The notes under the pieces were generated by a model. It worked only from the letters and a program-made list of their open reading frames with translations. It had not been told where the DNA came from and did no database searches. From Tubulanus polymorphus (taxonomy: Eukaryota; Nemertea; Palaeonemertea; Tubulaniformes; Tubulanidae), in the NCBI RefSeq assembly GCF_964204645.1, contig NC_134027.1, forward strand, positions 24,416,485 through 24,480,484: a stretch of DNA of 64,000 nucleotides. The letters run 5' to 3'. Shown one piece after another: positions 45,298 through 55,970 of the stretch. Numbering within the stretch: the stretch's first letter is position 1; the number at the start of each line of letters is the position of its first letter. The translations under genes and the position numbers were made by a program.

Positions 45298-45651
45298 AAT
45301 TAACGAGATACAATCTCTTCTTTCGCTTCAATTTCTCGTTTACTTTTCCCGAACTTTTTCCGATCAGTTATTTCCGCATGTGGCGCATGTCGGAGTTAAA
45401 TGTCGCGGGAAAATTTCTGGGTCACGGAACAAACTTTTCACAATCGAAAATGTATCAAATCATAATCTAATCAATATTTTAACTTCAACGATTAAGTTAA
45501 GGTTTAACTTGGATATATGACTAAGCGATCGCCTAATTTGAGTTGTATTTTATTTTTTTAGTATTTTTGGAAGGTCTTGTTTTGTCGTTTTCCTGTTCAA
45601 AATGGCGGCGCCCATGAGTTTGACAGTTCAAACGTAAACAAACTACATACT
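45298..45651. promoter_or_regulatory. Divergent promoter region between MCM2 and the fructosamine-3-kinase gene
   Basis: The two start codons are 354 bp apart and face away from each other, so both transcription starts and 5' UTRs must be here. I see no TATA box at a useful distance on either side. The kinase side has aaaatggcggcgcccatg, an out-of-frame upstream ATG and a YY1-like string. Confidence 0.7.
45405..45412 (-). promoter_or_regulatory. E2F-type site upstream of MCM2
   Basis: The minus strand reads TTTCCCGC(GACA), matching the E2F consensus core, about 110 bp upstream of the MCM2 start codon. MCM2-7 genes are known E2F targets in animals, so the placement is meaningful, but binding is inferred. 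Confidence 0.6.
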
Positions 45652-48600
45652 ATGGAAAATATAGATGAACTGACTAAACATCTAAGGTCGACTCTAGGGA
45701 ATGAAGACCTGGTCTATATACGGCCTGTTACGGGTGGATATATCAACGAAGCGGCTCTTTACGGTGACCGGGAGGTGCCTGGTACAGAAGCGTCGAAAAA
45801 ACTGTTCGTGAAATACAACACACGAAAAGAGGTAGGCCCAAGTTGGTTGGATTAGATAAACAGGTCATACATAGTGAATGATAGTGAACGATTACTCCCA
45901 AGATAGAACTCACCAGAATTGGTTGACCCATGGAAATGAACTGTATTCATAACTTCGACAGCCTACAAAGGACCTCCAATTGCAGGGAATAGTTCAATTC
46001 AGTTAACTGTAATTATTGTAAAGCAAAAATCGGTTTAAAAAATCTATTTTTGTTCCCATCATAGATAAGGTCAGAATACTATTGCTCAACAGAATTTGGA
46101 TCCTAGATTCATGTCACACTGTGTGTTTTATCTGACTAGCTTGTAGTGTGTAAGCGTAAGCCTTATGTGTTTGTTTGCCCCAAATTATAATTATGTTACT
46201 AAATATTGGTCATCAATTGCAGACTAAGTCCGTGTTCTATTGTGAAAGAGAAAGTTTATCGTTGATCAAACAAACAGGTGTCATTAGAGTTCCACAAATA
46301 TATCAGGTATTTCGAAATCATATCTACATATTACACCATGAACAATATTGAAGGCTAAATTAAATGATACATTGTTTCTCCTAATCGGCCGGGTCATTTT
46401 TGTAAACTGCAATAAAATTTATGATTAGTTCATCTATAGCTGCCCGGATCTGTTATGATAATTAGCTTGATCATGATTAGAAAAAAAAACTTATGTAGTA
46501 GATAGGCGGCCAGCCTGGTCAACTTTTAAACTCAGCAGAGATGAGAAACGAAAGTATCAATTTCTAGCCTGATATGATACAAAAACTAATTAATCATTTT
46601 CATTTTGTGTTTTAATCTAAACCATGATTATTAAGTTTTGATGAATCACCCTCAGTTCAGCTGTTGCAGCAAAGCTAAAAAGAAATCCCGCACTTTGAAT
46701 AAAAAATGTAATCAGATGTTTTCTTGAGCTAATATTTATTAGGCGATCCTATAGTCAACGCGCAGGAGCATCCTATGGTAGCGGGGCCGGGTGTGGACGA
46801 CCCCTTTTTCAAGCGCATGCAGTGCCCTTTCTACAAATGAGGAAGATTACGTCTTTTCCTCAAACGCGATTTTATACAACAATTTATATTTGAAGTCGTA
46901 AATTCTATAACGGTACATCTACATCTATACAATTTCGTATTTATAGGGACTGGGCTGCTTAGAATCAGAAGATATTCTAGGTCAAGGAATAGTGGAGGAA
47001 ATTCTTCGAAACCTTTTTATTGTTTGGTTGGGATTTTATATCAACTTTGATGATGTTTTTGATTTACTTTTGTGTTACGTCCTATATGTTTTAACTCTAT
47101 ATAGAAATGCGCTATTTAGATTAATATAGTTAATGTATCGTGTAATGATTATCATATTTATCATGAAGGTATTGGATTATCCGGTCGATAGCGATGATGG
47201 TGCTCGTCGTGATGGAGGAGTAATCGTCGGTGAATACCTCGAAAATTTGAGACCAGTCGGCGAATCCGACGATTGGAGAAAATGCGGTGAAAAAATTGCG
47301 AAGTCAGTTGGGATTAGAGCGGGATCTGGTTTCAGGGACGGGTCCAAGGGGAGCGTGCAGGGTGCTCACCCCCATCCCCCAAAGTGTCTAGTTGCCCAGA
47401 CATTTTACGGGAAAATGAAATTTTGTATCAAACTGAAACCCAAAGATTTGAATTCATACGCTTGATCTTTGTATTTCCAAAAATGAGATAATGTTTTCCG
47501 ATGAGCTTGCGTATAAGTTATTTTTCAAGGCATCCTCGCTTGCCAGGGTATGGTTGCAGCCCGCCAAAGCACACGCCAACATACGCAAACCCTTCATCGG
47601 TCCGATGAAGGGTTCGTGGCTAGGGTTTATCGCATATTTTCGAGGTGGCAATTAACTAGGTTAAGTTAGTTTTCTTGTTTATTCTTGCTCTCATGTTGCA
47701 GGTTACACGCTGATAATTTGCATAAACTAGAAAAATGGCGGCTGAATGAAGAGTCTTCCATACACGCAGAAAACCGACGCTGTCGACCTGTCGAAAAGTT
47801 CGGTTTCCATTGTCGCAGTTATTTCGGTCATTTCGGTACCGAGCCGATGTGGTCTGATAGCTGGACTGTAAGGACATAAAACTACAGGATGAAATAGTAA
47901 TCCAACAATTTTGAGAATTTAAAAAAAAAATTCATCTTTAAAAGTAGAGAAATAGTTCGGCCATTTAATACTTTTCGAGTTAAATCATTTTAATCATTCT
48001 TAAGCGGGATTATACTTTCCTTTTCATGGTTATTTTGACATCGTTGTTTACTAATTTTTCATTTAAAGATTTCGAATTCGACATCAGTTTGTTTCGTGTT
48101 TTGTCTTGAACTGACGGCAGTAGTTCGGGCATCTATTCATTTTTCGTTTTGTTTATTCGGCAGGAATATTTATCACGATTCTGTCTCGAACCGCTATTTA
48201 GATACGCGATCAACGAGGTAAATGGAAATGGGTTGAGCTCCAGACAGTCTCAAGTGGTCGGTCTCATGTGTGACGACATAAAAAAATAAACGAGATTTCT
48301 GATTCATCTCCTAAGTGTATTTGGTCCAAACTCTTGGATTATGGGCCGCTAAATAACTGCATTGCATGAGAGTTTCTTTTTCTTCAATTCAGTTCCGCGA
48401 TCGGGAGATTGCAGAATTGTGGTCCGAATTACGACTTAAACTCCACACGTTTTTCGACGATGACGTCATTTGTCCTTCGTTGTTACACGGAGATTGTTGC
48501 AGCGCCAACATCGGCATTATCCCAGAAAATGGTGAAATCGGTATGAGTCGCCTTAACAATGATCTTTAAATAATAAATCTCTTAATTAGCATTATCAGTG

Positions 48601-49315
48601 TAAGCTATTCTGACAAGCCATTGACCGATGGCGGAAAAATTTTACGATGAATTTGATGGGTTTTAAAAAAACTTCTTAATCTACCACAAAAATGGCACCC
48701 TCCTTAATCCCCACGCGTGACATCACCGAATTGCCGACTACAGAAAACTCCGTTTGTCTCGGAAACGATTGTTTGCCTCGCTTGCTTTCATCTATTGCCA
48801 CATGCCCGTCGTGATAATGACCTATCCCTGCTCCACCTATCACTGAATTCGCGTACCTCGGATCACGGATTCACTGAAACCTCAAGATCCGAGGCAAGCG
48901 GTGTCGAAATGATTAGACAAATAAATCTCAGTCACGCATTTTCTGGAAGCATCTATTGATCACTAACAGCAGACGATCAATTCTATGGTGTCATACGGGG
49001 ATGTCTGTAAGCAGCCATCCTTCACGGAACAATCTAAGACCTCTTTTCTTTCCAGTAACGTACGATGCCCAGTCTCGATACGGCCATCACGAATTGGATT
49101 TTGTCGCTAATTTGGTCGAACGGAAATTCCCCGACAGTTTTTTCTCCGGTTATTTCGAAGTTTTGCCGATCACGGACGCGTCGTCTGTAGCAGCAGCCGA
49201 TCACGAGCGACGCCGTCTGCTTTACAGAATGTTCGGGTATTTTCTGTATTGGACTCACGGCGGAGGAGAAGAATACAGAGAGAAAACGATTCGAGACCTG
49301 AAAACTTTATTATGA
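45652..49315 (+). CDS. FN3K: Fructosamine-3-kinase / ketosamine-3-kinase family, 7 exons
   Basis: The enzyme phosphorylates sugar adducts (fructosamines, ketosamines) on proteins, which destabilises and removes them; it is cytosolic. Exons are 45652-45831, 46223-46306, 47169-47302, 47702-47867, 48164-48217, 48393-48540 and 49056-49315. All borders are GT..AG and phases fit, giving 341 residues against about 309 in human. Marks of the family are PVTGGYINEA and KKLFVKYN near the N-terminus, YCERESLSLI and VPQIYQ in exon 2, LHADNLHKLEKWRLNE (exon 4), the kinase loop LHGDCCSANIG with D240 and N245 (human HGDLWGGN), and the metal-site Asp in TYDAQSRYGHHELDF (D259). The first in-frame ATG is 45652; the frame is open upstream to 45577 but without an ATG. 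Nothing vital is missing. It shares its promoter region with MCM2. Confidence 0.96.
46352..46570. mobile_element. 219-bp MITE with GATAC-TTGTTTCTCC ends, in kinase intron 2
   Basis: The ends aggctaaattaaatgatac...ttgtttctcc and gagaaacgaaagtatcaatt-tctagcct pair as inverted repeats. Inside is cggccgggtcatttttgtaaa. The same element in the opposite orientation is at 52683-52903. Confidence 0.75.
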
Positions 49316-49403
49316 TCAAAGCGAGTATATCAATCTAGTGCAGCTTGGAAATAGTGAGAGGTGTGGATGATCACTTTTGAAAGGTCGCCGATAAAAGTGT
49401 TAT

Positions 49404-49552
<149 letters not shown>

Positions 49553-49572
49553 TGTTGTTTATCGTTCATTTC

Positions 49573-49578
49573 AATAAA
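49573..49578 (+). terminator. Candidate poly(A) signal of the kinase gene
   Basis: This AATAAA lies about 260 bp after the stop codon. If used, the (TA)n tract is transcribed in the 3' UTR. Confidence 0.45.
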
Positions 49579-49707
49579 GCGATCAATTTGTGGAAGATCC
49601 AGATCCTTGGGTTCGAACCCTCTAATTCTGACTATGTGCCCTTTTGAAAATCACGAGCATCCCGCCTGCGGCGCTTGCCGGGACGCGAGTATAAAGTCCC
49701 CTTTTAT

Positions 49708-49780
49708 AAAGTGTGTTGATAAAATGTCTGCGTCTGATGTTTGACAAACATCAGACATAGACATTTTATCAACACACTTT
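49708..49780. repeat. 73-bp palindrome (35-bp arms)
   Basis: Arms aaagtgtgttgataaaatgt-ctgcgtctgatgttt and its complement differ at about two positions around a 3-bp loop. The right arm is related to the tandem units at 63300-63670 (aacatcagacattagacatt-ttatca). Confidence 0.85.
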
Positions 49781-50454
49781 CGAAGTAGTTGGTTTTCAAA
49801 AAACTGAACATGTGAGGTCTGGAGATCAAAAATGGGGTGACAAATTATCGGTGTGTATTTAGTGAGTGCAACCGGGCAGCCAGCAGATTGACATCATGAA
49901 ATATTATCTTATTTGCGCAGATGTTCAAAGACTTTTTTCAGATAACAGGAAACAAAGAGGAAGAGACTTATCTATTTGAGATGAAATAAATATGTCGTTT
50001 TTGTGCATAATTTCACTTCCGGGGAAAACGGACGTTAACGAGGTCACATCCTGGTGACGTGCCGATTATATTAGGTGTGCCAATATTTGCTTCCCGGGTC
50101 GTATCAATTTAGAATCCATAACTGAATGAAAATATATAACTGTATGAATTTGTCGTTGTTTCACGCGCGGATTTTGGATTCAGGTAATGATTGAAAATAT
50201 ACGGAGGAGACGTACAGGATTTTCCTTTTTCAATTTTGGAATTTTTTTCGGGGGTTTTTCACATCCCGCTGAAGAACTTGAGAGTGCCTTTTTTCGGAGG
50301 AATTCTCTGAGAATGTTCCTCAATCGATTTCTCCTAAAGAATCCTTAATTTCTGGGTCATGAATTTTATTAACAAAACTTTTTTCAAATTGTTTTCGCTG
50401 AAATAAATGAATCAATTTTTGTCAAGTAGGGAACGTATTTTTCCACCTTGAATC
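49781..50454. other. Spacer; nothing recognised
   Basis: AT-rich sequence with no convincing exon or repeat. It ends at the poly(A) signal of the small minus-strand gene. Confidence 0.4.
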
Positions 50455-50472
50455 TTTATTTCTCACAGAAAA

Positions 50473-50790
50473 CTAGAAAATCATATGATTAATTCTATTT
50501 CCGACGGTAAAGAGGTAGGACTTATCGTGAATTAAAAATTCACCAGGAATTTCCTGTGAATAGAATTCACTGAAAATTATTGTTGTTACGACGCACTTTT
50601 TCCCGTATGACCGCAGGCTTACACGACTATATTGTGGAGAACATTGTTTTTTTTTACGATCATTATCATATAAGAATTGCCTCAGACCCTGTTTAGTAGA
50701 ATAACCGCACTCGATGATCGTAGAGAATAGACGATAAACCAAACACGTACACAGATTTAAAAGTATTAAAACCATGATTTGTTTATTCAT
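50473..50790 (-). CDS. Small secreted protein, possible neuropeptide precursor (105 residues)
   Basis: A single open frame starts at the ATG at 50790 and ends at 50473. A minus-strand AATAAA follows at 50460-50455, only 12 bases past the stop codon, which favours a real transcript. Residues 1-23 (MNKQIMVLILLNLCTCLVYR...) look like a signal peptide. Later come a basic cluster RKKK (45-48), then QCSPQYSRVSLRSYGKK (49-65). This has the layout of a peptide cut after RKKK, an N-terminal Gln able to form pyroglutamate, and a Tyr-Gly-Lys-Lys end that would be amidated. Other cysteines are C28, C50 and C66. I do not recognise the peptide family. It may instead be one exon of a larger secreted protein, or chance. 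Confidence 0.45.
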   Translation of the reverse strand: MNKQIMVLILLNLCTCLVYRLFSTIIECGYSTKQGLRQFLYDNDRKKKQCSPQYSRVSLRSYGKKCVVTTIIFSEFYSQEIPGEFLIHDKSYLFTVGNRINHMIF

Positions 50791-51019
50791 TACACCTTTA
50801 AAATGACACGACGTTGGATCACCTAGGGTACTTGCTGGTATCGAGTCGCCATCTAACTTCGCGCCGCCCGGTATTGCTCGTCTCGGTACCGATCGTCATG
50901 AGTCGAAAAAGGAACCTGAAATAACCTGTCATTCGCGAACAAAATAGTCTTATTCTAGAGCGTGTTTTAATTGTGTTTATTTTACGTATCATATTTTACA
51001 TATCATCATATATTTTAGA

Positions 51020-51244
51020 CTGATGAAGGATGGTAGCAATTTTACCACCTGCCGTACGTTACAACTATCGAGAGAAATCCCACAATAACGAACCACGAGA
51101 CGCCTGATGATGGCTAACAGTTGTTAGCCGAAACATCGCTCCTCAAATATAATCATTCTGATATAGAATTTTTCAATCTTGGCTTCGTTATTGTGAGATT
51201 TCTCACGTTATCATCATACACGGATATTGTGTATCTTCTTGTGT
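51020..51244 (+). mobile_element. Retroelement-like segment with hammerhead-ribozyme-like motifs
   Basis: CTGATGA at 51104-51110, one extra T, GGCTAAC (51112-51118), loop AGTT, GTTAGCC (51123-51129) and GAAAC (51130-51134) reproduce the hammerhead core with a perfect 7-bp stem II, apart from the extra T. A weaker CTGATGA with a partial stem lies 84 bp upstream (51020). The strong motif sits between inverted repeats gagaaatcccacaataacga (51072) and its complement ending at 51204 (20 of 21 match). Tandem hammerhead motifs in repeat termini are typical of Penelope-like elements and retrozymes. Self-cleavage is not shown. Confidence 0.6.
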
Positions 51245-52682
51245 TACAACTATTTGTAATAGTTTGATAAACTGTTTATTCAACGGTTGTGAGATTTTAT
51301 TTTCAAATTGTTTCATCACAGATGTCTAGTCTAATATCTAGCCGTTGTTGATAGGGGACAGACTACGCGAATATTGTGATCTCAGAGTCTCGGCCACATT
51401 CGTGTAGGCTGTTACATGAAGCAGTCCTCTACTATTCAGCATTGCCAAAATCATTTACACCGAAAAGGACGACACTTGTTCTTTAGATTAGCCGATTTTG
51501 TGAGTGAATGTTTATAACAGTTTTTCTCTTATTGTCATTTCTATATTGTGTTCATCCCGTGTCCGTGTTGTTTGTACTCATTGCGGATCATTACGAATCA
51601 ATACGGATCGAGTATTTTCAATGTGAATTGAAGTAGATATATCAATGAGTTGTGGAAAATCCCATCACGCTCCCAGCCTATCACTGCGCGCGCCTCGCAA
51701 TAAATGGAAATCTGGTTACTTTGAAGAGCTGCTATTGAATGTAATTTTCTCTAGAGACCTTGCAATCAAAAGTTCACAGTTGATAGATGACAGCTAGCAA
51801 GCAAGGTGGGTCGAAATTATGATTACTTTAATATATACGCTTTGCCTTTATAGCATTAAAGTATTACGAGTTCTAGTGTTGGTATTTTGGTTACTGCTTT
51901 TTTAAATTTTTCCTAAACCAAACCCTACGCTCTCCTCCCGTTGCCGAGTGCCTTTATCAGGACTAGGCGACTCGCCAACTAACAATACACTAACAGTCAC
52001 AGAAACAGCACGGTACCTTTTATCGTGATTAACCCTATTTTGCCGACCTCTATGTAGAAAAAAATTTGTTTTCCTGATACTTATATCTATTCTTTTTCGC
52101 GCGCACCCGAAAACTGTAATATTCATCAATAAGTCGATGCCGACAGTGTACGGATGAAGAAGAAGAAGATAAGATAAAGATGTTGGGTGGAGAGAGTTCA
52201 AATAGTTGAAAATCCATAAAAGCAAAAACGGTACACATCTCATTTTCTATGAGTATAGAAATCTATTCTAGCAAACATTTTCGGGTGATTTCGGCCCTCC
52301 TCAGACACAGCGCAAGTGATGAAATTTTCATATACTGGTATTTATTTACAAATTTATTCAACTTCTAACTACTAATTCAATCCGAAAACTCAGATCTGTT
52401 GGAAGATATTTGATTTCAATGTTCAGAAGACGGAGAATGCTTCGAGGCGACGAAACCGAGTAAATATAGCTACGCAATCAACTTGATTTTTTTTTCTCAA
52501 TATGTAAATTGTATCAAATTATTTTGTTAAGATTCGTAATTTTGATTATCTGTCATACAAATGTAGTACACACATTGATAAAGAATAAACTACTTCTACT
52601 ATAATAAGATAAAACCCACTATCAACAGATTAAAAGAATTTTAAAACCAAGTTTTTATTTATTCGAACAATCTAAATATATA
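51245..52682. other. Spacer; no confident gene
   Basis: A purine-rich run (gaagaagaagataagataaag) is near 52158. Open frames on the minus strand near 51902-52243 have no recognisable domain. An AT-rich block lies at 52450-52680. Confidence 0.4.
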
Positions 52683-52903
52683 AGGCCAAAAAAATTGATA
52701 CCTTGTTTCTCCGCTCTGCTGAGCTTAAATGTTGACCCGGCCGGCCGCCTATCTACCCTATACATTACTTTTTAAAAAATCGTGATCAATTTCACCATAA
52801 CAGACCCGGCCGCTATAGAAATGAACTGTTTATAAATTTTATCATATTTTACAAAAATGACCCGGCCGCTGCGGAGAAACAAGGTATCATTTTTGTTTAG
52901 CCT
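52683..52903. mobile_element. 221-bp MITE, same family as 46352-46570, opposite orientation
   Basis: The ends aggccaaaaaaattgatacc-ttgtttctccgc and gcggagaaacaaggtatcat-ttttgtttagcct are about 32-bp inverted repeats. Inside are two cccggccg strings and tttacaaaaatgacccgg. Confidence 0.8.
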
Positions 52904-53292
52904 AAAATACACGACGTTTCGATCTCGCCCTAGAGATCATCGTCAGGTGTGTCAGGTTCACAGTAGCAGTTTAGTTATTTAAATAAGCTTGCATTGGGAA
53001 TAAATCCTTTTTTTGTGGGAGGGTGTTACGTATTCGATGTTTGTCTAGCATCACTGGTTTTCAAGTTCCTATTTCGTCGCATGTCATTGTTCATTGTGAA
53101 TATTGTAAGCTTTAATCTCTGTCTGTATTCTTCTATTGTTGTTTCCTGTATATATATGTTCGTACTGTTGATATTCAGCAGTTCAGTTGAGTTCTGTTTA
53201 ATAAAGCAGTTGGTGTTATGTAGATGGCAGTCTTCCGAGTTGTGTTTGTAGTTTGGCTTTTTCTGGCCGTAACAGAGGGCCACTAGAGGCAC
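52904..53292 (-). mobile_element. 3' end of a retroelement with hammerhead-like motif (minus)
   Basis: Read on the minus strand, an 88-codon open segment (53292-53026, ending MRRNRNLKTSDARQTSNT) is followed about 80 bp later by CTGACGA-T-GATCTC-TAGGGC-GAGATC-GAAACGTCGTG (52946 to 52916 and beyond): a hammerhead-like core with a perfect 6-bp stem II. The open segment has no reverse transcriptase motif, so the class is inferred from the 3' end only. It abuts the MITE at 52683-52903. Confidence 0.45.
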
Positions 53293-53459
53293 TCATCAAT
53301 TTTCGTCCTTGCAGCCCTCCATCGCAAATCTGTCCTTTTCAAATTAAGTTTCAAGTCCAATTTTCAGGTCCCCCGATTCAAAGAATCCTTGATCCGCACT
53401 TGATCCCCTACCAGTTGAGTTAATCCTCACTCACCCTTTATATTCCTTCATAGCTTCCT
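53293..53459. other. Short spacer, nothing recognised
   Basis: No repeat or exon is visible. Confidence 0.4.
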
Positions 53460-53790
53460 GGCACAGGCAGGAGTTGGGTTTAGGGTCTTTTTAGCGCTAT
53501 TAAAGATAGGGTTAGGTTGAGTTGGGCAAGTTTCAGCGAGCCTCGGTACTCTAGTGGCAAGACGCTGTGCTAGTCATACTCTGGACCGGGTTCAAATACT
53601 GCTCCGTCCGCTCTATTTCCTCTACATTTTTTTCTCCACACTTTTCTTGAATTATCGAAGTCATGCACCTCGGCACACATGACTATAAGATATGTGCATC
53701 TGATATGTGGGCTAAATTAGCCAATCAGAACGAGTTATCGACAAATTGGCAATTCACAGGCAAAATATCACCTGCCTTTCATGGATCTAC
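53460..53790 (+). mobile_element. tRNA-derived SINE, relative of the modules in the 838-bp element
   Basis: A tRNA-like head (gcctcggtactctagtggca, ending accgggttcaaatactgctc with a B-box) is followed by a body shared with 12262-12500 and 12545-12800: tctccacacttttcttgaat, agtcatgcacctcgg, agccaatcagaacga. It is preceded by the same tagggttaggtt-type sequence as in the 838-bp element, so it may be a diverged copy of that whole element. Confidence 0.65.
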
Positions 53791-53984
53791 GTCAGACGAA
53801 GAGGCCTACAATAAACTGATAACTCTTATGAACTTTATCAGATAACCAGCTGGCTGGCTGGGAAACGACAAACCAAAGCATTTCTCCTGAATGATATGAG
53901 AGAAGATTTGACCATTGACCTACTTTTCATATACTTTAAAAAAGACATCGGTATCGAGGACAATTTTATCGATTATAACTAACA

Positions 53985-55855
53985 GATTTTCTGGTCTGAA
54001 GTTCATTGTATTAAGAGAATCCACTGTAATTTCATACTTGATATAACAGTGAACTATCGGTTATAACGAACAGATCTTCTGCTCTTCTGAAGTTCGCTGT
54101 AACGAGGTTCCATTGTAATTTCTTACTGGATATAACGGTGAACTATCGGTTATAACGAACAGATCTTCTGCTCTTCTGAAGTTCGCTGTAACGAGGTTCC
54201 ATTGTAATTTCTTACTGGATATAACGGTGAACTATCGGTTATAACGAACAGATCTTCTGCTCTTCTGCAGTTCGCTGTCACGAGGTTCCATTGTAATTTC
54301 TTACTGGATATAACGGTGAACTATCGGTTATAACGAACAGATCTTCTGCTCTTCTGAAGTTCGCTGTAACGAGGTTCCATTGTAATTTCATACTGGATAT
54401 AACAGTGAACTATCGGTTATAACAAACAGATCTTCTGCTCTTCTGAAGTTCGCTGTAACGAGGTTCCATTGTAATTTCTTACTGGATATAACGGTGAACT
54501 ATCGGTCATAACAAACATATTTTCTCGTCTCCTGAAGTTCGTTGTAACGAGGTTCCACTGTAATTTCTTACTGGATATAATAGTGAACTATCGGTTATAA
54601 CGAACAGATTTTCTGGTCTCCTGAAGTTCGTTGTAACGAGGTTCCATTGTAATTTCTTACTGGATATAATAGTGAACTATCGGTTATAACGAACAGATTT
54701 TCTGGTCTCCTAAAGTTCGTTGTAACGAGGTTCCACTGTAATTTCTTACTGGATGTAACAGTGAACTATCGGTTATAACGAACAGATCTTCTGCTCTTCT
54801 GAAGTTCGCTGTAACGAGGTTCCATTGTAATTTCTTACTGGATATAATAGTGAACTATCGGTTATAACGAACAGATTTTCTGGTCTCCTAAAGTTCGTTG
54901 TAACGAGGTTCCACTGTAATTTCTTACTGGATATAACAGTGAACTATCGGTTATAACGAACAGATTTTCTGGTCTCCTAAAGTTCGTTGTAACGAGGTTC
55001 CACTGTAATTTCATACTGGATATAACAGTGAACTATCGGTTATAACGAACAGATTTTCTGGTCTCCTAAAGTTCGTTGTAACGAGGTTCCACTGTAATTT
55101 CATACTGGATATAACAGTGAACTATCGGTTATAACCAACAGATTTTCTGGTCTCCTAAAGTTCGTTGTAACGAGGTTCCACTGTAATTTCATACCGGATA
55201 TAACAGTGAACTATCGGTTATAACGAACAGATTTTCTGGTCTCCTAAAGTTCGTTGTAACGAGGTTCCACTGTAATTTCATACCGGATATAACAGTGAAC
55301 TATCGGTTATAACGAACAGATTTTCTGGTCTCCTGAAGTTCGCTGTAACGAGGTTTCATTGTAATTTCATACCGGATATAACAGTGAACTATCGGTTATA
55401 ACGAACAGATTTTCTGGTCTCCTGAAGTTCGTTGTAACGAGGTTCCACTGTAATTTCTTACTGGATATAACAGTGAACTATCGGTTATAACGAACAGATT
55501 TTCTGGTCTCCTAAAGTTCGTTGTAACGAGGTTCCACTAATTTCATACCGGATATAACAGTGAACTATTGGTTATAACGAACAGATTTTCTGGTCTCCTG
55601 AAGTTCGTTGTAACGAGGTTCCACTGTAATTTCTTACTGGATATAACAGTGAACTATCGGTTATAACGAACAGATTTTCTGGTCTCCTAAAGTTCGTTGT
55701 AACGAGGTTCCACTAATTTCATACCGGATATAACAGTGAACTATTGGTTATAACGAACAGATTTTCTGGTCTCCTGAAGTTCGTTGTAACGAGGTTCCAC
55801 TGTAATTTCATACTGGATATAACTGTGTACTATCGGTTATAACGAACAGATTTTC
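53985..55855 (-). repeat. 89-bp satellite array 2 (about 21 units, opposite to array 1)
   Basis: Units read atttcatactggatataaca, gtgaactatcggttataacg and gttcgttgtaacgaggttcc. Two main subtypes exist. Early units have agatcttctgctcttctgaa-gttcgct; later ones have agattttctggtctcctaaa-gttcgtt. They interleave around 54580-54870. Two units lack 'tg' in cactgtaatttc (about 55541 and 55714), with matching neighbours, which points to a multi-unit duplication. It is the reverse complement of array 1 at 33660-34335. Confidence 0.95.
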
Positions 55856-55970
55856 AGGGAAGGTTCAACCAAATATTTATCGGGATTTTTACTTCTTATC
55901 TAAATAGAGTGAAATTATGACGTAAGCGTCGTGGTGCTGAAAGATGGAATAGAATGGATATTTCCGAGAA

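Noticed and set aside
45577-45651. N-terminal extension of the kinase to 45577
   Set aside because: There is no ATG in frame before 45652; 45577 is a TTG codon.
53985-55855. CRISPR-like regular repeats
   Set aside because: The array is a head-to-tail 89-bp satellite with no unique spacers, in an animal genome.
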